Shown here piece by piece: positions 10,383-25,300 of a DNA stretch of 64,000 nucleotides. The translations under genes were made by a program, and so were the position numbers. Below the pieces are notes generated by a model that was not told where the DNA came from, made no database searches, and worked only from the letters and a program-made list of their open reading frames with translations. The stretch is from Bombyx mori (Eukaryota; Arthropoda; Insecta; Lepidoptera; Bombycidae): NCBI RefSeq assembly GCF_030269925.1, contig NC_085127.1:5835501-5899500 (forward strand), given 5' to 3'. Each line of letters opens with the position of its first letter. Position 1 is the first letter of the stretch.

Positions 10383-13300
10383 CTACAAAAAAAAAAAACA
10401 TTGTAATTTAGATAATGTCCAAACTACGAATTTAGAGTAGTGACGTGCGTAGTGAAATTCACGTAAAATCAATTTTTTTTATTGCTTGCTTAGAATGGTG
10501 GGTGTTAAATGGTTACTGGAGCCCATAGACATATAAAACGTAAATGCACCACCCACTATGAGATATAAGGTCTCAAGTATAGTTAAAACGACTGCCCCAC
10601 CCTTCAAACCGAAACGCATTACTGCTTCACGGCAGAAATAGGCGGGGTGGTGGTACCCGCGCGGACTCGCAAGAGGTCCTACCACCAATAAAGATAGTAG
10701 GTACTGTTTACATTTTCGATTGAGCTGAAATTATGAAAATAATGATTTTTTTTATTGCTTAGGTGGGTGGACGAGCTCACGGCCCACCTGGTTTAAGCGG
10801 TTACTGGAGCCCATTGACATCTACAACGTAAATACCCCACCTTGAGATTTAAGTTCTAAGGTCTCAGTATAGTTACTATGTAATTTCCCGCTCGCTTCCA
10901 TTTGACATTAACCTACGTAACATGTCGCTTATGTGCGTTCGTTCTGTGCATGTTTAATTATCACAAAATAATAACGGCAGCAGTATAACTTTACAGATAA
11001 TCTAATTTTCCTATATAATTTAATTTATTTCTTGTTATTATATTACCACCTATTTATCCAAAGTATCATTTTCTGATCTACTTTGTTAATACATTAGCAA
11101 TTACCTTAATGTATTTTTTCATGCAAGAAAATTTAAACAAATCAGTTATGTAATGCACTAGTTGTCCATTGAACTGTTTGAAGCAATAAAACGGGCCTTA
11201 TGTAAGCTCATCACCACTGAAATGAAAACGTTACGTAATTTCCAGATCCGATACTCATTGTTCGTTTAGAATCTTTTGCAAGTTTCTCCAGTAATCAAAG
11301 TGGGTTCATGATTCATTTTGAATGTAAATGACAAAAAATATCTTTACAAAAACTATATGACTTCGACATGAGCTTTGTTTTTTTTTTGGCGAGGTGCTTC
11401 GTAAACTCTTCTTCTTTTGATATTCTATATCGAGGGGTGAAATACTATTTGTTTTAAGCAAAATTTTTGCAACTTCATAGGAGAGCCATTAAAGTTTTAA
11501 AATTAGGAATAATATCATAACAAAAAAAAAAATCGGTACGCGTGCAACTTGGTGCACGTGAATGAAGTGAAACTTCTTTTTCGATGTGTACCTAGTATTA
11601 TGGTTTTCTTCATTTTTCATCCTTAAAACAGATTGTTCTTGTAATAGGGAACGCTGTGTATAAGAGATGCGACATCTTCAACATTTATATTATATTTTTT
11701 AAATTATAGATAGAAAAATAAATATACATATACCGCTACCGCTCACACCGGCCTGTAACAGGTATACTACGCGCATGCGTTCGAGTGTCACGTATTAACT
11801 CTCGATCTGTCTCTTACTATTCCATGGTAGCGTTAAACGTTTAACGCTACCTTGTTAGAAGTCACATTAGAAGTTTTACTTCAAAAAAACTTCTTTAGCT
11901 ATTTGAATGAGGTAGTAAACTTAATCGAAGTTCAATTGAAAACATCGAATTGTTGATACTGATACCAAAGAAAACGGATCTTTAATTACAAAGATATATC
12001 GCTTAATCCAAATAGCCTTTCACCCTTTAATCTATACTAATATATAAATCTGCTGTGGTTTTTACGGATGTTCCGTTATAACTACTGAACTATGCATCCG
12101 ATTGACTTGAAACTTGGTATCCATGTGAAAAATACATGTACTTAATTGATAGGCTAAAATTTATATGAGTGTCGGACTCCCTAATAATAATGACAATAAA
12201 TAATAATGTTAATTTTAAATGCCCAGCGAAGCGGGCGAGTACGGCAAGTATTATTATATAGACGTACTGTTGGTGGCGGAGAGTAGAGCCCGCGTGACTG
12301 CGGGGGAGGCGGGCGCGGCGGGGGAGGCGGGCGAGGCGCGGGGCGGGGCCTCGTCGCGGAGGGAGGGCAGCGCCACTAGCGCCACGGACAACAGCAGCAC
12401 TAGCAGACACGTGGCCGGCTGGGCAGACTTGTTCGTACTGCTACCACTCGCACCCTTTAATACGTTCTGTAAAGATTCAAACGAAAACATAAATTAAACC
12501 TGTACCCTAGAAATACCAATTCTATATTTTACTAGCCGACCCGGCACACTTCGTAGTGCTGCAATCGATAAATAAAAGTCCCTAAACTTTTGTATAACAT
12601 AAACTTAAAACAAACAAATCTGTCCGACGGGGGAGGGGGGGTACACATCAAAGGAAAAACAAAAATAGTATTTTTATTTAATTCCGAGCATTTTCATATT
12701 TATCTACCTTTTAAACCTTCTTTGGACTTCCACAAATAATTCAAGATCAAAATTAGCGAAACTGGTCCAGCCGTTCTCGAGTTTTAGCGAGACTAACGAA
12801 CAGCAATTCATTTTTATATATATTCTATATTTTATTGTGGGTAACAAAAATTTACAATTAGGATTTGACGGTAATTTTCCGCGTAATAAAGTAATTTGAA
12901 GTGACGGCGCCATCTAGTGTCGTTCAGATGCAATCAACACCTTACGGTATCGAAAACTAAAGATTGAAAATTTTCGAAATCTCCGTTATCGTAATGAAAA
13001 CTCACGTTTTCGATTAGTAAAAAAAATAATAAAAAATGTAATTTCTCTCAAGTTTCGTTATGAAAATAATAGTTCAAAAAAACTAAAAAAAAACCGCTTT
13101 TATAGAAAATCCAACTAAAAAATAGAAAATAATAAATTTTAATATACTTGAATTAAAAATAGTGTAAGAAAAAATGATTTTATTGTAAAAAAGCGTCAAT
13201 CCGAGGTTTGGAAGAGGGTCAAAATCATGTTCAGAGATTCCGTTACATATTAACATAGATACGTCTGAAGATAATAAAAGCGTATTAACGACTTTCATTG

Positions 13301-16300
13301 AGTAACAACTGTTACTTGTAACAAGTACACTTTCCTTAAAAAAATTTAATTAAAATTGTGGGTAGGTTCAACCACAGTCCGATGATTTACCTGTAAACGT
13401 TTCAACTGAGCACTCAGCGACTGGTTCTGTGACTGCAGTATTTTTATCCTCCTAATTAACGTCTGGTTCTCTGCGGTACACTGTTTTACCCTGAAACAAA
13501 AGTATTTGTTAGTCTTTCCCTATTATTGCGTCATATTTAAGAACTAAATTACTCTTTGGTGTCTTATAGCAATATTTTAAAACAATTTTCGATGTTATTT
13601 ACATCCTATTCTACTTCTAACATAGAATAGGTTAGTGATATTTATAACATACCGACACATACACATATCTATGTGAATATGAGTAAGGGGTGATCAGATC
13701 GCTCATAAATTAGTTACATAATTAATTTACTAAAATTTATATAAACTGAAAGCAATTATCATTATAATATTAGTAATATAAAACAGATTAGTACTGTTTT
13801 AGTATTGACGTTTGAAGTTACCGGACGTCTAGTCAGTTGTCAAAAAGTTTTTGACCTCGCGTTTTATTTGATTTTTGCCAACATTACGTGTTTTTGTTTG
13901 TTTGTTAAAGTCATACTGTATCAGCGACTTTTTGGCGGGATAAAAATATGAATATAAATTAAAAAAAGACATGACCTAAAGGTTTTAGTTACCAGGTCAT
14001 AAAATCCCTTAAAAATACCGTCATCAGCAATTAGCAGCACCATTGTTCTTTATTCAGCGACTTTTTGGCGGGATAAAAATATGAATATAAATTAAAAAAA
14101 GACATGACCTAAAGGTCTTAGTTACCAGGTCATAAAATCCCTTAAAAATACCGTCATCAGCAATTAGCAGTACCATTGTTCTTTATAATCGTGAACGATT
14201 CCGATGCACGATTTGACGTTTACAACTGGTATTTAGACATTGATCTAGAACTCGAACCGGCAGTGTGAAGTTATTACCTGTCTTCGAGTCCATCGACATA
14301 TTCCTTCTTGCGTTTCCTCGAGTCCTGAGCTGAGATCTTGTTCCTGATTTTGCGTCTGATCCTCTTCAGCTCCCGTTCCTCGTGTTTCGTGAGCGGATAG
14401 CTGGTGGGTAGCGTGATGCCCTCCTTCGCCAAGAGGCGGCGCTCCTCGGCGGTTAGCACGAGGCGCGGGTACCCGTTGCGACCGTCGCTGACCTGAGTCT
14501 CCTTGTGGTCGTCGTCGTCGTCGCTGCGTTCGCTTCCTGAGTCATCTAATTGGGGCAATAAATTTATGTTTGTACAACAACAAACAACAAGAAAGAAATT
14601 CGTCATATATTTCACTGGTGATAAGACCTCTTGTGAGTCCGCACGGGTAGGTACCACCACCCTGCCTGTTTCGCCGTTTAAGCTCTAATGCGTTTCGGTT
14701 TGAAGGGTGGGGCAGCCGTTGTAACTATACTGAGATCTTAGAACTTATATCTTAAGGTGGGTGGCGCATTTACGTTGTAAATGTCTATGGGCTCCAGTAA
14801 CCACTTAACACCAGGTGAGCTGTTAGCTCGTCCACCCATCTAAGCAATAAAAAAAAATCGAATTGCACAAGTCCCTTAAAAGATCGAGCAACGCGTTACG
14901 TTCAGAAATACACTTGACTTGTGGAAGGATATAACATAAAAAAGCTTACATTTTTAACATTTTAATTTAAATATAATTGACGTATTGCGAATTAAGGTTC
15001 TCATAGATTTCCGTATCCACTACCAAGAAACCATAACTTAATTAGGGGCGGTTTAACATTCACAATGGAATGATCGGAACATGACATGAAAATTAAATTC
15101 TGCGTTGACTTAACACTAACGACATATAAGATGAGATAAATTTAGAAATATCAACGATCATTGCAACCTCTTGACAGCTCCAAATAATATTTGATCTATA
15201 ATAACTTTTTCATTGTAACGCCAAGCATTGACCGTCCTCGCAACAGTACGAGCCATTTAGACTCAAATATTTGTAGACGATAAATCAGTGTGAGATGGGC
15301 CTTAATGGGTCCAACGACCACATCTATCAATAAAGGCGGCGACAACGCCAACAATTGCTTTTAATCGAGCAAACGATAGCTCAAATAAGGCCAGGACTCA
15401 CCGCAATTATTGTTGTGTTCGTACTCGTATTCATTTCTGGATTCTTTCAAGTCGTTGAGTTTGCTTTGCGATAACAAATTCGCCGCCGCCAACTTTATAT
15501 TCGACGCGTTCTTCAAGTCTGCCGCGTTTATAATCTTTATCGATTTCAAATCTTTCATGTCTTTAATCGTGACGGGCAACAATATCGAGCGCGGATTTCC
15601 CGCCATCGGGGCCACCCGGATAACTCGCCGCTGGGGCGCGACTGATTCGACCGGTTTCGAATAGACTTTAGTCTGCGGGTTCAGTACTTGTATGTTGGCC
15701 ACTTTGACCGGTTTCTGCGGTTGGGCCGTCACGATTAGCTGCGGTTTTTGCGTGGTCCCGGGCAACTTTATCGTCGGCTTGTGGTGTTTGGTTTGGACGG
15801 CATTTAGCGACGACGTTGAAGGGCGACGTTTTCGCCCGTTCTTACCTACGACAATTTCATCTGTCATTACATTTTCGCTAAGACCCCGTGTGCAAAATTC
15901 AAGCCTCTCCGCCCGTTTTTTTTAGCAGTACCAACAAGCGAGAATAAACATTATAATATTTACAGTTTCGTAATAATGAAGCGTTTTGCAGTTTTAAAAG
16001 TAAGCGCGTGAGTTAATGATGGTTCATGCGTGATGTTAGTAATAGAAATAAAATCGACACGTTCAAGATTAGTGCGGTATTGAAATACTGTTTGGGACCA
16101 AAAATACGTAATCCGCAAGCATTTCCACAATCTTTGTTCAATCGACCAATGCAAACAACAGGCTACCTCGTTACGATTCGTGTTATTAGATAATTACAAT
16201 AAAAAGTCTTAATGAACAATGTTAGTTAATGTGTAAGCACCGGAGAATACAGGAACAGTAAGCAAGAATTTTGATAGAATGTGAATCTGGAAACTAGCGA

Positions 16301-19300
16301 AAACTTATTAAGTTATAAGCAATAGAATGGCGCATGTTAAGGTATTGTTGATTCAAGTGTTGTCGAATGAGTAAGAAACGTTGAGGTCACATGTTTGAGG
16401 GCCACATATGTTTTTTTTATGGAATTTTAGTAAACATATTCGAAACATAACAGATAGAGAAGTATTTTCGGAATTATTGTCGAACTAATACCTTATGTAA
16501 CATTATCTTGAGATCAAACTTGCTTTTTAATAAAACGATCTTCACTAAAACTCGAATATCGTACGTATTTTTAAAGTTAGATTTAAGATAAGATGTAGTT
16601 ACAGACTACAATAATGTATTTTTATTTGAATTAGAGCTGTGCGTGAATTTTTGAAAAAAAAAACATGTATATACCTACAAGATAAATATAACGACTCAGA
16701 TTCATATACCCATCAAAAAAAAAAATATCTTCGAATAAATTTTCCAGAAAGCATTTTCATGGTTATTGTTAATTCTGAATACCTAACGACTTCATAGGAA
16801 CTCAAACGCATAAACTCTATGACAATTTTTATTTATTAAATAAATACAGCTGATTTGATAAACAAAAATGACACTAAACATTCACTAAAGAATTGTCATA
16901 TTATAAGTACGACGGCGGTACGGTTGTCAGAACAACATGCGGTAAATAGTTTGGCCATAAAACACTACTCACCCGGGCTGTGGAATGTATTCGCATTAAT
17001 GAATCCGGGGACGACGTTCTGCTCGAAGTCCTGCATATCGAAGACGTCGTCCGCGAGGTCCGTGGAGCTATTGGACGTATCATTCGAATCCCGGATGACG
17101 ACATCCTGGGTGCTGGGGCTCGTGGGTCCGTCGGCTATCGGAGCCGGCAGTTCCTCCTCGCACGAGTTTTGTATGAGAAACGGGGACAGTTGCTGTTCAA
17201 AATCGCTGTAACAATTTGGATTTTTATGTTTTGCAATAGAACATAAATTAAAATTTGACTTTTTTTTTATTGCCCTTGTAGGCAGACGAGAATACGGCCC
17301 ACCTGATAGTGGGTCGTTACCGTCGCCCATGGACTTCAGCAATGCCAGGGGCAGAGCCTAGCCGCTGCCTACCAAAACCTAAATTGAAGGTCGGTTAATA
17401 TATTGAAGGAATGTTGTATTCCCGAAATGTCATGTCAATCTTCAAAAACGGCTTTAGGTGTAGTGAGCAAAAGCGCGATAGTGATTCTAACATCGACGTT
17501 GCCCATGATCAAAAAGACGACAACATTCCACCAAGCACATGTATAAGGGAATTGGTATGTACAGGTTTTTCAAATTTCCTGATGTACCTACTTGACGGAC
17601 GTTATGTCCAATGTATCCCTGAATGTTTAGAGTTAGCAGTATATGAAGTTATTGAAAATATTGAAATTGCCCGAATATCGATTAATATTTTGATTGACAA
17701 CGAGATTATGATAATTAAAGTATTTAACTAATTCACGAGTGATTTCTTGACCTTACTCTGCATTTTAATTTTTTTTTATTACTTACGTGGGTGGACGATC
17801 TCAAAGCCCACCTGGTGTTTAGTGGTCATTGGAGCCCATAGACATCTACAAAGTAAATGCGCCACTCACTTTGAGATATAAGTTCTAAGGTCTCAGTATA
17901 GTTTCAACGGGTACCCCACCCATCAAACCGAAACGCATTGCTGCTTCACGGTAGAAATAGGCGGGGTGGCGGTACCTACCCTTGCGGACTCACAAGAGGT
18001 CTACCACCAGTAATTACGCAAATTATAATTTTGCGGGTTTTGATTTTTATTGCAGGATGTTGTTTATTAAGTACCTATTTCATTAGAAAAATCGGTACCT
18101 GCCGGCGGGATTCGAACACCGTTGCCTCGCTAGATACGAATGCACCGGACGTCTTATCCTTTAGGCCACGACGACTTCAAATGTATGTTATAAAGATAAT
18201 TAACGTAACCTATGTTAGTAATAGAATAGGCTCGAGCAGCTGTTAGCTAATCCCTCCCCTCCTGGCTGAGCCCTTGCTCGCCCACCTGTCCTGGTGAAAC
18301 TGGAAAGATCTCCGGGCCACCAGTAATCCTTCAATAATGCATAAGTGACAAAAAAAAAGTGAAGGGTTTTTAATATTGTACCACGTTTCAAAAAAAAAAA
18401 ATACACTATGGTATAGACATCAAAATATCTGACGTGTTTCACTTCTCTTAGTCACAAATGATAATGAGCGCTAAGCCTCAGACAACATGATGTAATCATC
18501 GTGAATTTGTTTGTAACCAACGTGTATCTGTGTTTGATAGCGTTTTAAGTAGTCTCGTAGTATTTAGTTGAAACAATATTTTTACAGTGCTACGTAATAA
18601 TAATGATCCACTCTTATTTGCGTAGCTAGAATTAATGCGTTTTGATTGGTTAGGGGCGTTAGGGCTCGTGTTTTAAGATTTCGGTTTTAACTGCTCTTGT
18701 TAGGGCTAGTGTTAGCAAATTCTCTCAGGTTGTACCCGTGAGCTCACCTGCCCACCCGGGCGTAACTGGAATAAACTCTTAGGCTACCAGCTCAGAGGTA
18801 GAAAAATAAAACGGTTTTAGCCTTCGCAAATACGTCAATATTTAATTAGATTTCTTGCTAGAATTTTTTAAGAACCAACTCTAGCCTCGACCTTACAACT
18901 CGAGATGCGTGACAGACATGTCATTCACATGCCGATCCGGTCACGATCTCACAGGTCGCTAGCAAGTTTCACCACGTAAATAAAGTGTTTTTTCTTTCGT
19001 ACAACTCCTGTTTTCACACCTACGATGTGAATTAAACATCATTATACCAATGAACAAATATATAGAAACGCTTAGGTACACACAGCTAAGGTCGTTTGTG
19101 TGTTACAGAATAAACATGTAACGAAGAGGTGTTTGTTTGTTTTGAACATAATGTATTAATATGAATTATAATTTCTATCTATTTTGACTCAGAACGTCCC
19201 GAAGGGCAAACAATCTTGAACGGTTGTGGCGGGTAGCCATCATACAACGCAAGATAATTGACAGATGCCTGAATCTCGCTTACGACATTTTCAAGATAAG

Positions 19301-22300
19301 CTTGCATATATAAAAGTTCCGAACAACAACATTCGGACCGTCGATCTACAGAGCAATATCACCCGCTCGGTGGAAGATCTGCCCTTTGTCGTAAGCCCCA
19401 AACGGTAGCTTCGGCCATGGATATGATAATGCCATAAGCATAGCTGTATTACTAGTTATTGTAAATATGTTATTACGTTCTGAACAATATATGTAGATAT
19501 CGCTTGTGTGCAAATTAACAACCAATATGGCACAAAATACCATAGGTTGCAATTGTTAACAAACATCACATTACATGCGTATTAAAATACATAGGTATTT
19601 AATGTCATAAAAACAATAACTGTAATATGCAATTTATTATGTTTTAATTTTATTAATTATTTACCTAGTCGTTTTATTTTGATACTAACATAACGAGTAC
19701 TGGTTATCGTTCTCGTCGAACTCGTCGCTTGCGACGAAGGGTGAGTAAAGTAACTCACAGACACAGCCTACTGAGTTTCTCGCCGGATTTTCTCAGTGGT
19801 TCTCGCTTCCGATCCGGTGGTAGATTCTGCGAAGCACTGCTCTTGCTAGGGCTAGTGTTAGCAACGTCCTCAGATTAGAACCCCGTGAGTTTACCTACTC
19901 GCCTAGATTAGGTAGGAAAAAAATTTGCGCAGTATTGCTATCGATAATATTTTTTATTTTCAATTTGATTTTCGTATTCTTGAATTGTTCAAACCGGACA
20001 ATCAATAATCATTGTAATCAATCTTAAAAAATGATTTATTTAACTAGACTATCGTCTATAGGTAGGTACTATCGGAGATTCAAAATGTTTATCTACTATT
20101 TTATTATCTTAATGAGCTCTTCCTTGTTTTTTTGAACGCAAACGTAATCATTTATACCTTTTTTTATATTATCAACGATAACAATAAATGATACTGAATT
20201 ATAGAGAGATATCAAAACAGCGTAGCTTCCAATGGAACTGGCTAAAAATGTGAACAAGTTCATCTTATTACCATAACGAGTTTCAGGTTATGGCATCTAG
20301 TGAAAACCGTGTTAGAATGTTAAACTTGATATAGGCTTTTCTGATGAATATGAAGTGGAATTAAATGAAAGTCGCTTTTAGATCACTTCCCACGATTATT
20401 TTGTTGTCTCATAAATTATGCAATCGCGATAAATAAAACTAATATTTAGCTCTTTTTTTTCATGTAGTTTTCTTTTTAACACGCTCTTATTTGGTTCGAT
20501 AGGTATGTATATATGTAAGGGAATCTTTGAACATAATATTAACAGAATTCAATATGTCAAATTATCTTGAAAATTGTATACGCATCAAGAACCTATGAAA
20601 ATACAAAAAAAATAGGAATATCGTCGTTATAATTTTCTAATCAGTGTCAAAAGGATAAAAAAGATAAATCCAACTGTTATTTCGATTTTTGTTTTGTCTT
20701 TAGGCTACGTTTATTATTTCTGAAATTAAAAATTATAAAAAAAAACTTCATAAAAATACTTTAAGCACATATCAGCTACTACTGGTAGTGTGATTTGTAT
20801 TATAAAAATTACCAGTGTTCGCCCAACGGTTCAAATTCGACCATAATCATATACATTACAATAGGTAGGAGAAAAAAAAACAACTTTTTTTTTTCATTGA
20901 TAACGGTAAAGATCGTCAAAGGATAAAAACAAAAAAAATATACAAAGGAAATCGGTTGATAAATGCAGTATAAAATGGTACTTAACTGGTTTATCTTCGA
21001 CCATTTAAATAACGATCATGTCGATAAGGCGTTTATGTTTATTCAAATAATTAATTTTGGTTTATCAATCTTGAAATACAAGCAGTTCTCAGAGATACGA
21101 CGAAACGATGCCTCTTTTCAGTTTGTCTGCAATTTTGGTAGTGATCGATACTTCTCAAGAATACCTAAATACAAACTTGTCAATGAAAATAAAGGTAGAT
21201 GTCGTCTATTTAAAAAAAAAAGACGAAGCTAATTTCTCATTCTCCGTCCTTGTTTCTCAACCGTAAAGGAAGTTGCATTTCTGTGACATGTACCGAGAAG
21301 AATGCGCTGTCTCTCTCTTACGCGATGAAATTTTTTTTATTTAACTAATCTTACGTTACGTGACGTTAAAAATTCTGTATATCGGCATTATAGATTTCAT
21401 GTTTCAGAAACCGAAAGAAGCGTATATTAGAGAGTATTAATGAAAATTAAGATTACATAATGCCTATAGATATTTCAGGTGATTCAAAATCTGATATGCA
21501 GTCTTTCATCATTCATCGATTGCGTCATCTGTTTTTATGTTACGTGTTGTTTCCTTTGCATCCAAGGTTTGAAGCTGGTGATTTCTTTTGTGCTAAAGTT
21601 AGGACAGTAAACTAATTGTAGTTGGTTTTCCATGACTAAATGTGCACCCAGTAAATACACAAAAGAAAAAAAAACCCGAATTTTTATGATATGATATTAT
21701 TCCTTTGTGGAAGGTCAGGCCTGCATACAAACATAAAAGGTACTAGTTACAGGACCTGCCTGAACCTTGGTTTAATCGTAACCCGATACGTATACATCGG
21801 GGGTCTTACCCATTAAGCCATGGACACATAAATTTTCTCTTCACTTTTGTTTTGAAACAATCCTTTAAAAACAATCTTATTCCTTTTTGACACGATTAAA
21901 GCAACTTTACCTTGTTTATTCGACTACTCCCTGATAACGATAATGCGCTACAAACATCTAGATCGTTATAAGGGAAATAAAATGATAGCCTCATCGATAA
22001 ATATCAGATTAGGTTACTTGTAAATGGCATTGAAAAAAAAAAATAACGAAACAATTCAGACAGGCGGGAAGGTATGAAATTGAATACGTATGTATAGCTT
22101 CTGATCTTTATTGAAAACGGCAAATATCATTTGTAATGTATTTAGTACGATATAAGAAGCGTTGATGTATTGCAAAAGACATATCATGTAATGAAAATGT
22201 CGTCAGAGAATATAAAAATAATTCCAGATAACAAAATCCGTCACGATAACAAACCAACTTGCGATGCCATTGTTGTCAGCGTAGATTTTATATGAAACAA

Positions 22301-25300
22301 GACTTAAAAACGGTAATATGGTATGAAATTGAACATAATCAAATGGAATGAGCCGAAATTAAATAATATCCCAGAAGAAAGGTGAGAATTTACTGAGACT
22401 TCAGTGGATTTCTTGCAAGAAAGCAACATCCGACGACTTGATTTTATTTACCGACACTTATGAGTTTTCATTGACGCTGAAAGATTAATAGGCCGCCATT
22501 ATTATACGTTTACTGAATAACTAAATCAACAAAATTAAAATGATTTAACAAGACTTCGATGCTCGCGTTCCCATGAAAAGTCCATAGCTGAATCAGTTCG
22601 TCAGTTTGACTTTCTTTAAATATGTTTTCTATAGAAAATAGCGGCAGTGCGTCTCAGTTTACGACTCTTATTATTTATATTAGTATTTGCCTGTCTATTG
22701 ACATAAAACCTTGACATCTAAAATTAGGCTGTTACTTATCTATGACGTACATATCTTGAATAAGACCTTTCAAATTCGGTCTCATTATTTTGTTTCCAGA
22801 AATTACGGTATACGGTTCAAAAGGTGTTCGTTTTTTTTAAATAGACAACCGGATACCAAAAAGGAACAATATAAAAAATATTGTTTTTGTTTAAAATTTA
22901 CGATTCATGTTTTAAATCACTACAAAAACCTAACAATTATAACACTATTTTAAATTAAACGCGTGACGTCATATGTGGTTGATCGAGTTTTAGTGTTTAT
23001 TATGTGGTTCGGTTGTATTTTACTTATCGGTACCCATCTAACCAACCACCCATCAGCACATGTAAAGTAGGCAGGGTACCATTAGCCTGCCTATTAGTAG
23101 TGTAGTGGCGCTGACCCGTGCGTCCAACCAGTGAAATATATCCTTTCAAAGTATCCTTTAGCAAAATCGAAATCCTATATTTTCTTTTGATACACAGATT
23201 TATTGATCCAATAGCGTAAATTTAAAACAAAAAAAAACAGGAGGAGGCTTTCATCAAGACATATTTTTTTTGTTAACGATTCCAAACCCATGCAAGTTTC
23301 AATTTCCTATTTACCTACGTTCTGATTTAAGAATTCACAATCAAATCAATTTAATCAGTGCGTGAAATTTAAAGTGTTTTTGTTGCCTACTAATAATCTA
23401 CTAGAGAAAATTATATTAACATATTTTTTAGTTTAGAAGCATCTGTTTATTTTCAACCTACATGAGGTACGAGAAATGTTAATTTTGTACAATATTTGTC
23501 TCTATATTTAAAATTCATATGAATTTTATTACTGAACTGCAAAATTGTTATTTGGTAACGTAAGCATTTTTTTACGAGCAATGAATATTCTTCTATTGAA
23601 ACACCTCATGATATAATAATTCAAGAGAAGGCAACTAAACTGAACTTCGTGAATTCCGATATGAGTCAAGAGACGATTGCTATATACAAACTGTTTAGGT
23701 ACAATTAAAATTAACTTATCAATTTTTCCTCTAATGTCTTGTACTTTATATATCTATATATTAATATGTGAAGGAAAAACTTTGTATGCCTCTTTACGAA
23801 AATTGCGCGGACCGAGGAGTATGAAATTTCCCACACTGATAAAGAATATCAAGGAGTGCGAAATGCTAATATTTTTTTAAATTATGCCTAAAAAATTTAT
23901 TAAATCAATAAAAAACCATTACACACACTGCCATGTATTCGACGCACACACGCATGCATACTATTTATTTATTGTCAAACTTTTGTTCTTGACGTCTGTG
24001 GTCAAATTGAGAATAGATTAAATATTGTTTGTCTTTATTAATATTTTTCTATAGTGTAGTCTTGGCGAAATTTGCGATTATAGAAGTATAAAATACAATC
24101 ATAATAGTGTACAAACTTACAATTCCAATTAATTATAGTCGAATTTCGACTACTGCTGGACCTCTAGTACTAGATAAATACATATCGACCGGGACCATGA
24201 AAACCGTAAATTATTTGAATTGTAGTAATAACGTATATATGTAATTCTATCTAATCTAATATGCATTAATTAAAAGAATAGAAATATCCGCGTCTAAATT
24301 AAGCAGTGATAGTTTCCAATAATTATTTTATTTTCATTTTCTGGTTGAGTAAACAATTTGAAGGCTTGCCTGAGGTAGTGATTGCTGGACCTTACAAGAT
24401 ATCACACCACGAAGGGCACAAGGCATCGTAATATAAGACCTCGAGGTCTCAATTGTCATGTAAAGCTGTTAACACACCTTTCAAACCAAAACGTATGACT
24501 GCATCGCGTCCAAAATGAGTAGTATTGTGGTACCTGCTCATATGGGTTCAAAATATGCCTACGCTACAATCCTTATATTTTTTGTTGACAATGCAATGTA
24601 AATCAAAACCTCTTTGGTACGACAACCTTGTTGTGCTATTAAAAATTTACAAAGCCAACTAATAAACACTGAATCGCTCAATTACAAATGTAATTTTACA
24701 CGCACCCAATTTATAAATCGTCAGCAAAACATGCGATTTCTTTCTAGAAAACTGAATTGTTAATTGTAAGAACACAACTATTCTATTTATTTATAATAAA
24801 TGTTGTCCTAAAATGGTTAAGGATATCGTTTGATTTTGATTTTCTTATACCGCACTTCTGTAAAATATTAATTTATTGCATTTTTTAGTCACCGTCAGCA
24901 ATAGTTTAAGCACGCAATTATTTAATCTTTCATTTTAAGTCCCCTCTGCAAGGCCTAGATTTAATTTATACAACCCGTTGCACTCTTCTCATATAATATT
25001 ATTCCTACAAATAAATATTTTCCTGTTTATGTCGCGGTCAAATTCAAATCTTTAGTGTTTCGCTTAATTAAATGCGACTTCTATTATAAGCAAATTACAA
25101 CACAGTTGTTAATAATAAGTATGCCAACTACATACAGGGGTATTTATTGGGAACACAGTGCAACGTATGACGTAGCATAGTTCAAAGCACTGATTATTAT
25201 TATCATGCGTAGCTTGTCGTTAGTGGGCGTTTCCGTGTAGAATGTTAATACTCCCGGTAAGTTGGTCGCACGTTATGGTCATGGCTGTGATTCACCGAAT

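Noticed and set aside
10380..10401. Start codons in front of CREB3 exon 8, suggesting a separate 167-codon gene
   Set aside because: A textbook acceptor (T-run then tag) lies at 10383, and the phase fits exon 7 exactly, so this is the final exon and not an independent gene.
12090..12497. Overlapping GC-rich ORFs on both strands (12090-12410 -, 12219-12497 +)
   Set aside because: They are shadows of CREB3-like exon 7, whose frame is fixed by the zipper exon before it and the membrane helix.
20963..21232. 89-codon plus-strand ORF inside CREB3 intron 2
   Set aside because: AT-biased codons, Lys/Phe/Ile-rich, no motif, no splice context; likely chance in AT-rich DNA.
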